DNA of 28,842 bases. Origin: JAKAGE01 sp035541415. Its GTDB lineage: Bacteria; Patescibacteriota; Minisyncoccia; UBA6257; 2-01-FULL-56-20. Shown here piece by piece: positions 26,611 to 28,842 of the stretch. Under the pieces are notes generated by a model. The model searched no databases. It was not told the origin of the DNA and saw only the letters and a program-made list of their open reading frames with translations. Location: the NCBI GenBank assembly GCA_035541415.1, contig DATKNI010000019.1, forward strand, positions 1 to 28,842. The letters run 5' to 3'. Position numbers and translations under genes: made by a program. Numbering within the stretch: position 1 is the first letter of the stretch; every line of letters starts with the position of its first letter.

Positions 26611-28263
26611 GTGGACAAAATAGATGTTCTCCTTGTATTGCCCCCGATGTATCAGTCGGGACGAATTCCCGACTATAATCCCAAAGAGCCGATGGGATTA
26701 ATGTACGTCGGAGCCATGCTTAGAAGAGAAGGGTGTTCGGTCGAGATACTCGACGCCGACATTTTGGCCTTAACTCTTGAACAGACTGAACGCAAGATAA
26801 TTGAACGCGGGGCAAGCGTTGTTGGTTTTTCCGTTATGCAGAGGGCACTGCCTTCCGTGAAGCTGCTTGCGGAAAGAATCCGCATTGACGGAATGACATC
26901 GCACATTTGCTGTGGTGGTTTTACCGCAACTCTCAGTGCAAAGCACGTACTTGAGGAAATGCCAACTATTGACTCGATTGTTTTGGGGGACGGAGAAATC
27001 GCTTTTCTCCGCCTCGTCCAGGCAGTCAAGAATGATATGGACTGGAAACGCCTTCCGGGAATCGCTTTTAGACGGAATGGACAAGTTGAAATGGGTCAGC
27101 AAGCCACCAAGGTGGATATTGATTCCTTGCCATGGCCGATTCGCGACCTTTTGTCGCTATGTCTCGAAAAAACAAACTACGCCACCATCTTGACAAGCCG
27201 CGGTTGTTACGGGACATGTACCTTTTGCAGCAACCAGAGCTTTGAACGGGTCACTAGCGGTTCAAGTTGGCGGGGCAGAAATCCTGTCGATGTGGTCGAT
27301 GAAATATGCGATCTAATGAATGGGTACGGTGTCAGGGTGTTTAAGCTCAACGACCCGAATCTGTTCGGTCCCGGTCCTCGCGGCCGACAACATGTGGTTG
27401 ATATCTGCGAGGAGATAGTGCGTCGAGGTATAAATGATTTGCATCTCATGGGTTTTTGTCGCTCAAACGACATCGACCGAGAGATCGCGCACCTCATGAG
27501 GCGAGCCGGGTTTGAGCGGTTGCTCATCGGCATTGAAAGTGCTAATCCCGAAGTGCTGAGATTGTTCCGCAAGGGAGAATCTCTGAGAACCATTCGTCAA
27601 TCGATCAGAATACTCCGGGAAGTCGGTATCGATATCGTGCCCGGATTTATGATCTTTAACCCATACACCACTCTCGAAACTCTGGGAATTGATATTGATT
27701 TCCTAGAAACCTACGGATTTATGCCAACTCTGGCAAAAGCCATGCGGATCTTCGATTGCACGCCCATCCAAGAGATTATGGCATCGGAAAATCGATTGAT
27801 CCGACGCAATCCCTTTGAGGGCTACCATGAATATCTCGTGGATCCGACCGTCGCTGCCGTTTACATGGCTCTCAAGACCATATCGGTGGAATGGATCGAC
27901 CTCTTCAGGAAAACCTACCAGGAAGAAATCTGGGGTATCAAGAAAGCTCCTGCTTTCAACCAGCGAATGGATTTCTATGCTATGAGCAAGTCGATCTTTC
28001 TTCTCGAGAAAGAAACCCTCAAGGTTTTGATCTCCTGGGTAAGGTCTGGGTTCAACCATCAAGATGTGGTGAAGCAGGTGGCTCGCATCAAGGACCAGCT
28101 GACCGGTATAGAACGATTCATTATTTCTGCCGGAGGTTTATCTCAACCGATGCTCGATATCCAGGAGTCTTCCGTGTCTGATTTGGCCGATAGGATATAT
28201 TCTATTTTGACCAGTAGGATGTTCTGCACATTTCCAGAACAATATCGGTGGAGAGATGACTAA
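26611..28263 (+). CDS. B12-binding-domain radical SAM protein
   Basis: 550 residues from GTG 26611, chosen by the AGGAGG and promoter upstream. The N-terminal cobalamin-binding-like Rossmann domain (about 1-140) has VLLVLPPMYQ, EPMGLMYVGAMLRREGC, VEILDAD, VVGFSVMQRALP and SIVLGDGE. The classic DxHxxG cobalamin-ligand motif is absent, as in many of these proteins. The radical SAM core has the 4Fe-4S ligands in SRGCYGTCTFCSNQSF (CxxxCxxC), FKLNDPNLFG, GFCRSN and FERLLIGIESANPEVLRLF. A C-terminal domain of ~190 residues is unrecognised. Members do methylations, cyclisations or other radical steps; the substrate is unknown. It is monocistronic with its own terminator. Confidence 0.9.
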   Translation: MDKIDVLLVLPPMYQSGRIPDYNPKEPMGLMYVGAMLRREGCSVEILDADILALTLEQTERKIIERGASVVGFSVMQRALPSVKLLAERIRIDGMTSHICCGGFTATLSAKHVLEEMPTIDSIVLGDGEIAFLRLVQAVKNDMDWKRLPGIAFRRNGQVEMGQQATKVDIDSLPWPIRDLLSLCLEKTNYATILTSRGCYGTCTFCSNQSFERVTSGSSWRGRNPVDVVDEICDLMNGYGVRVFKLNDPNLFGPGPRGRQHVVDICEEIVRRGINDLHLMGFCRSNDIDREIAHLMRRAGFERLLIGIESANPEVLRLFRKGESLRTIRQSIRILREVGIDIVPGFMIFNPYTTLETLGIDIDFLETYGFMPTLAKAMRIFDCTPIQEIMASENRLIRRNPFEGYHEYLVDPTVAAVYMALKTISVEWIDLFRKTYQEEIWGIKKAPAFNQRMDFYAMSKSIFLLEKETLKVLISWVRSGFNHQDVVKQVARIKDQLTGIERFIISAGGLSQPMLDIQESSVSDLADRIYSILTSRMFCTFPEQYRWRDD

Positions 28264-28268
28264 TAATA

Positions 28269-28312
28269 GGGCTTCTCATGTTGTTACAGCACGACTCGGG
28301 AGCCCTTTTTTA
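28269..28312 (+). terminator. Intrinsic terminator after the radical SAM gene
   Basis: A long stem (GGGCTTCT with AGCCC and the preceding GGG, plus an inner GTTGT/ACGAC stem), followed by TTTTTTATTTT. Confidence 0.85.
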
Positions 28313-28325
28313 TTTTATAGAATAC

Positions 28326-28334
28326 TGCTATAAA
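28326..28334 (+). promoter_or_regulatory. Extended -10 of the YdcF-like gene
   Basis: TGC followed by TATAAA (28329-28334), 10 nt before ATG 28345, with a weak AAGAGGAA ribosome site. Confidence 0.45.
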
Positions 28335-28344
28335 CAAGAGGAAC

Positions 28345-28842
28345 ATGGACAAAAAAGAAGTAAGGAAGATAACCAACTATGTTTTTCTGAAGTCTAGTCC
28401 GCAAAAAGCGGATCTGGCTTTTGTCTTTGGCACTCGCGAGCAAGAGGCTACGAATAAGGCTTATGAGTTGTATCAAAACAAATATGTCAATAAGATCTTG
28501 ATAAGTGGCGGTATCAATAGAATCACCGGGGAAAATGAAGCTGGGGTGATGAGCAAGAAGCTATTGAGTCTGGGGGTGAAAAAAGAAGATATTCTTTTGG
28601 AAAACCGATCGACCAATTCGTTGGAAAATGTTTTGTTTTCAAGAGAGGTTATTGATAGAGAACTAGGCTTCCGCAATGTTAAAAAAGTTATTGCCGTTGT
28701 TAAACATTACCATTCGCGACGTGCTTTAATGACATTAAAAAAGCATTTCCCGCGGACCGCAGAACTGATCCCGGTAACTTATGAGGTCTACGGTTTTACG
28801 AAAAGCGATTGGTTTAAAAGTAGAAAGGGAAAAGAGAAGGTC
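28345..28842 (+). CDS. YdcF/SanA family (DUF218) protein, 3' end outside window
   Basis: 166 residues to the window edge without a stop. DUF218 signatures are ADLAFVFGTREQEATNKAYE, KILISGGINRITGENEA, KEDILLENRSTNSLENVLFS and VKKVIAVVKHYHSRRALMTL. Family members are uncharacterised or tied to envelope biology (SanA, ElyC), usually with membrane helices; none is seen at this N-terminus, so this is a soluble YdcF-type form. The gene is clearly more AT-rich and Lys-rich than the genes before it, which may mark a recently acquired segment or a compositional change downstream. Confidence 0.88.
   Translation, partial: MDKKEVRKITNYVFLKSSPQKADLAFVFGTREQEATNKAYELYQNKYVNKILISGGINRITGENEAGVMSKKLLSLGVKKEDILLENRSTNSLENVLFSREVIDRELGFRNVKKVIAVVKHYHSRRALMTLKKHFPRTAELIPVTYEVYGFTKSDWFKSRKGKEKV

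Noticed and set aside
1..28842. Alternative genetic code with UGA read as glycine
   Set aside because: rsmA, yraN and the DUF5674 gene end properly at TGA, and no conserved gene needs UGA read through.

Overview
The window looks like part of a small-genome bacterium of the Candidate Phyla Radiation (Patescibacteria), most likely Parcubacteria-like. The evidence is short intergenic gaps, compact housekeeping proteins, a DUF5674 gene, DUF218/YdcF, cohesin and PKD surface proteins, and a VirB6/TrbL-like envelope operon. TGA serves as a stop (rsmA, yraN and the DUF5674 gene all end in TGA), so the UGA=Gly code of Gracilibacteria/Absconditabacteria is excluded. I saw no tRNA, rRNA or CRISPR array.

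Layout: 1-2846 (minus) is a two-gene envelope operon, a polytopic VirB6/TrbL-like protein (cut by the window edge) preceded by a large anchored PKD protein. 2922-3698 is rsmA, divergent from an unusually long UbiA-type prenyltransferase (3716-5335). 5377-7413 is a UvrD/PcrA helicase, divergent from a LysM-M23 cell-wall hydrolase (7453-8535). 8542-11514 is a competence-like neighbourhood (comM, a DksA-like gene, yraN). It is interrupted by an AT-rich island of 16-bp palindromic repeats and the N-terminal stub of a LAGLIDADG homing endonuclease that lies below a usual ORF-length cutoff. 11625-15377 is the housekeeping run nusA, ppa, clpP, tyrS.

15378-17638 is an accessory stretch: a structured intergenic region that may encode an RNA, an unrecognised 234-aa protein, a small membrane protein and a secreted Cys-containing protein. 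17696-18334 (minus) is an anchored cohesin-domain protein. 18423-22576 is the most interesting block: an OmpR-type response regulator, a 34-codon small ORF, a six-TM histidine kinase and, overlapping the kinase gene, a 640-aa protein carrying both a DXDD motif (class II terpene cyclase) and DDxxD plus a second Asp-rich motif (class I isoprenoid synthase). 22930-25524 is a ZnuABC-like metal ABC operon. 25672-26356 is a DUF5674 pair bounded by two copies of a ~90-nt element. 26611-28263 is a B12-binding radical SAM enzyme, and a YdcF-like gene runs off the end.

Two styles of expression signal coexist. Many genes have a -10 hexamer ending 6-8 nt before the ATG and no Shine-Dalgarno, which predicts leaderless mRNAs. 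Several accessory genes (15772, 17099, 22647, 26611) instead have a spaced -35/-10 promoter, a leader with a strong Shine-Dalgarno, and their own intrinsic terminator, as if they were self-contained cassettes.
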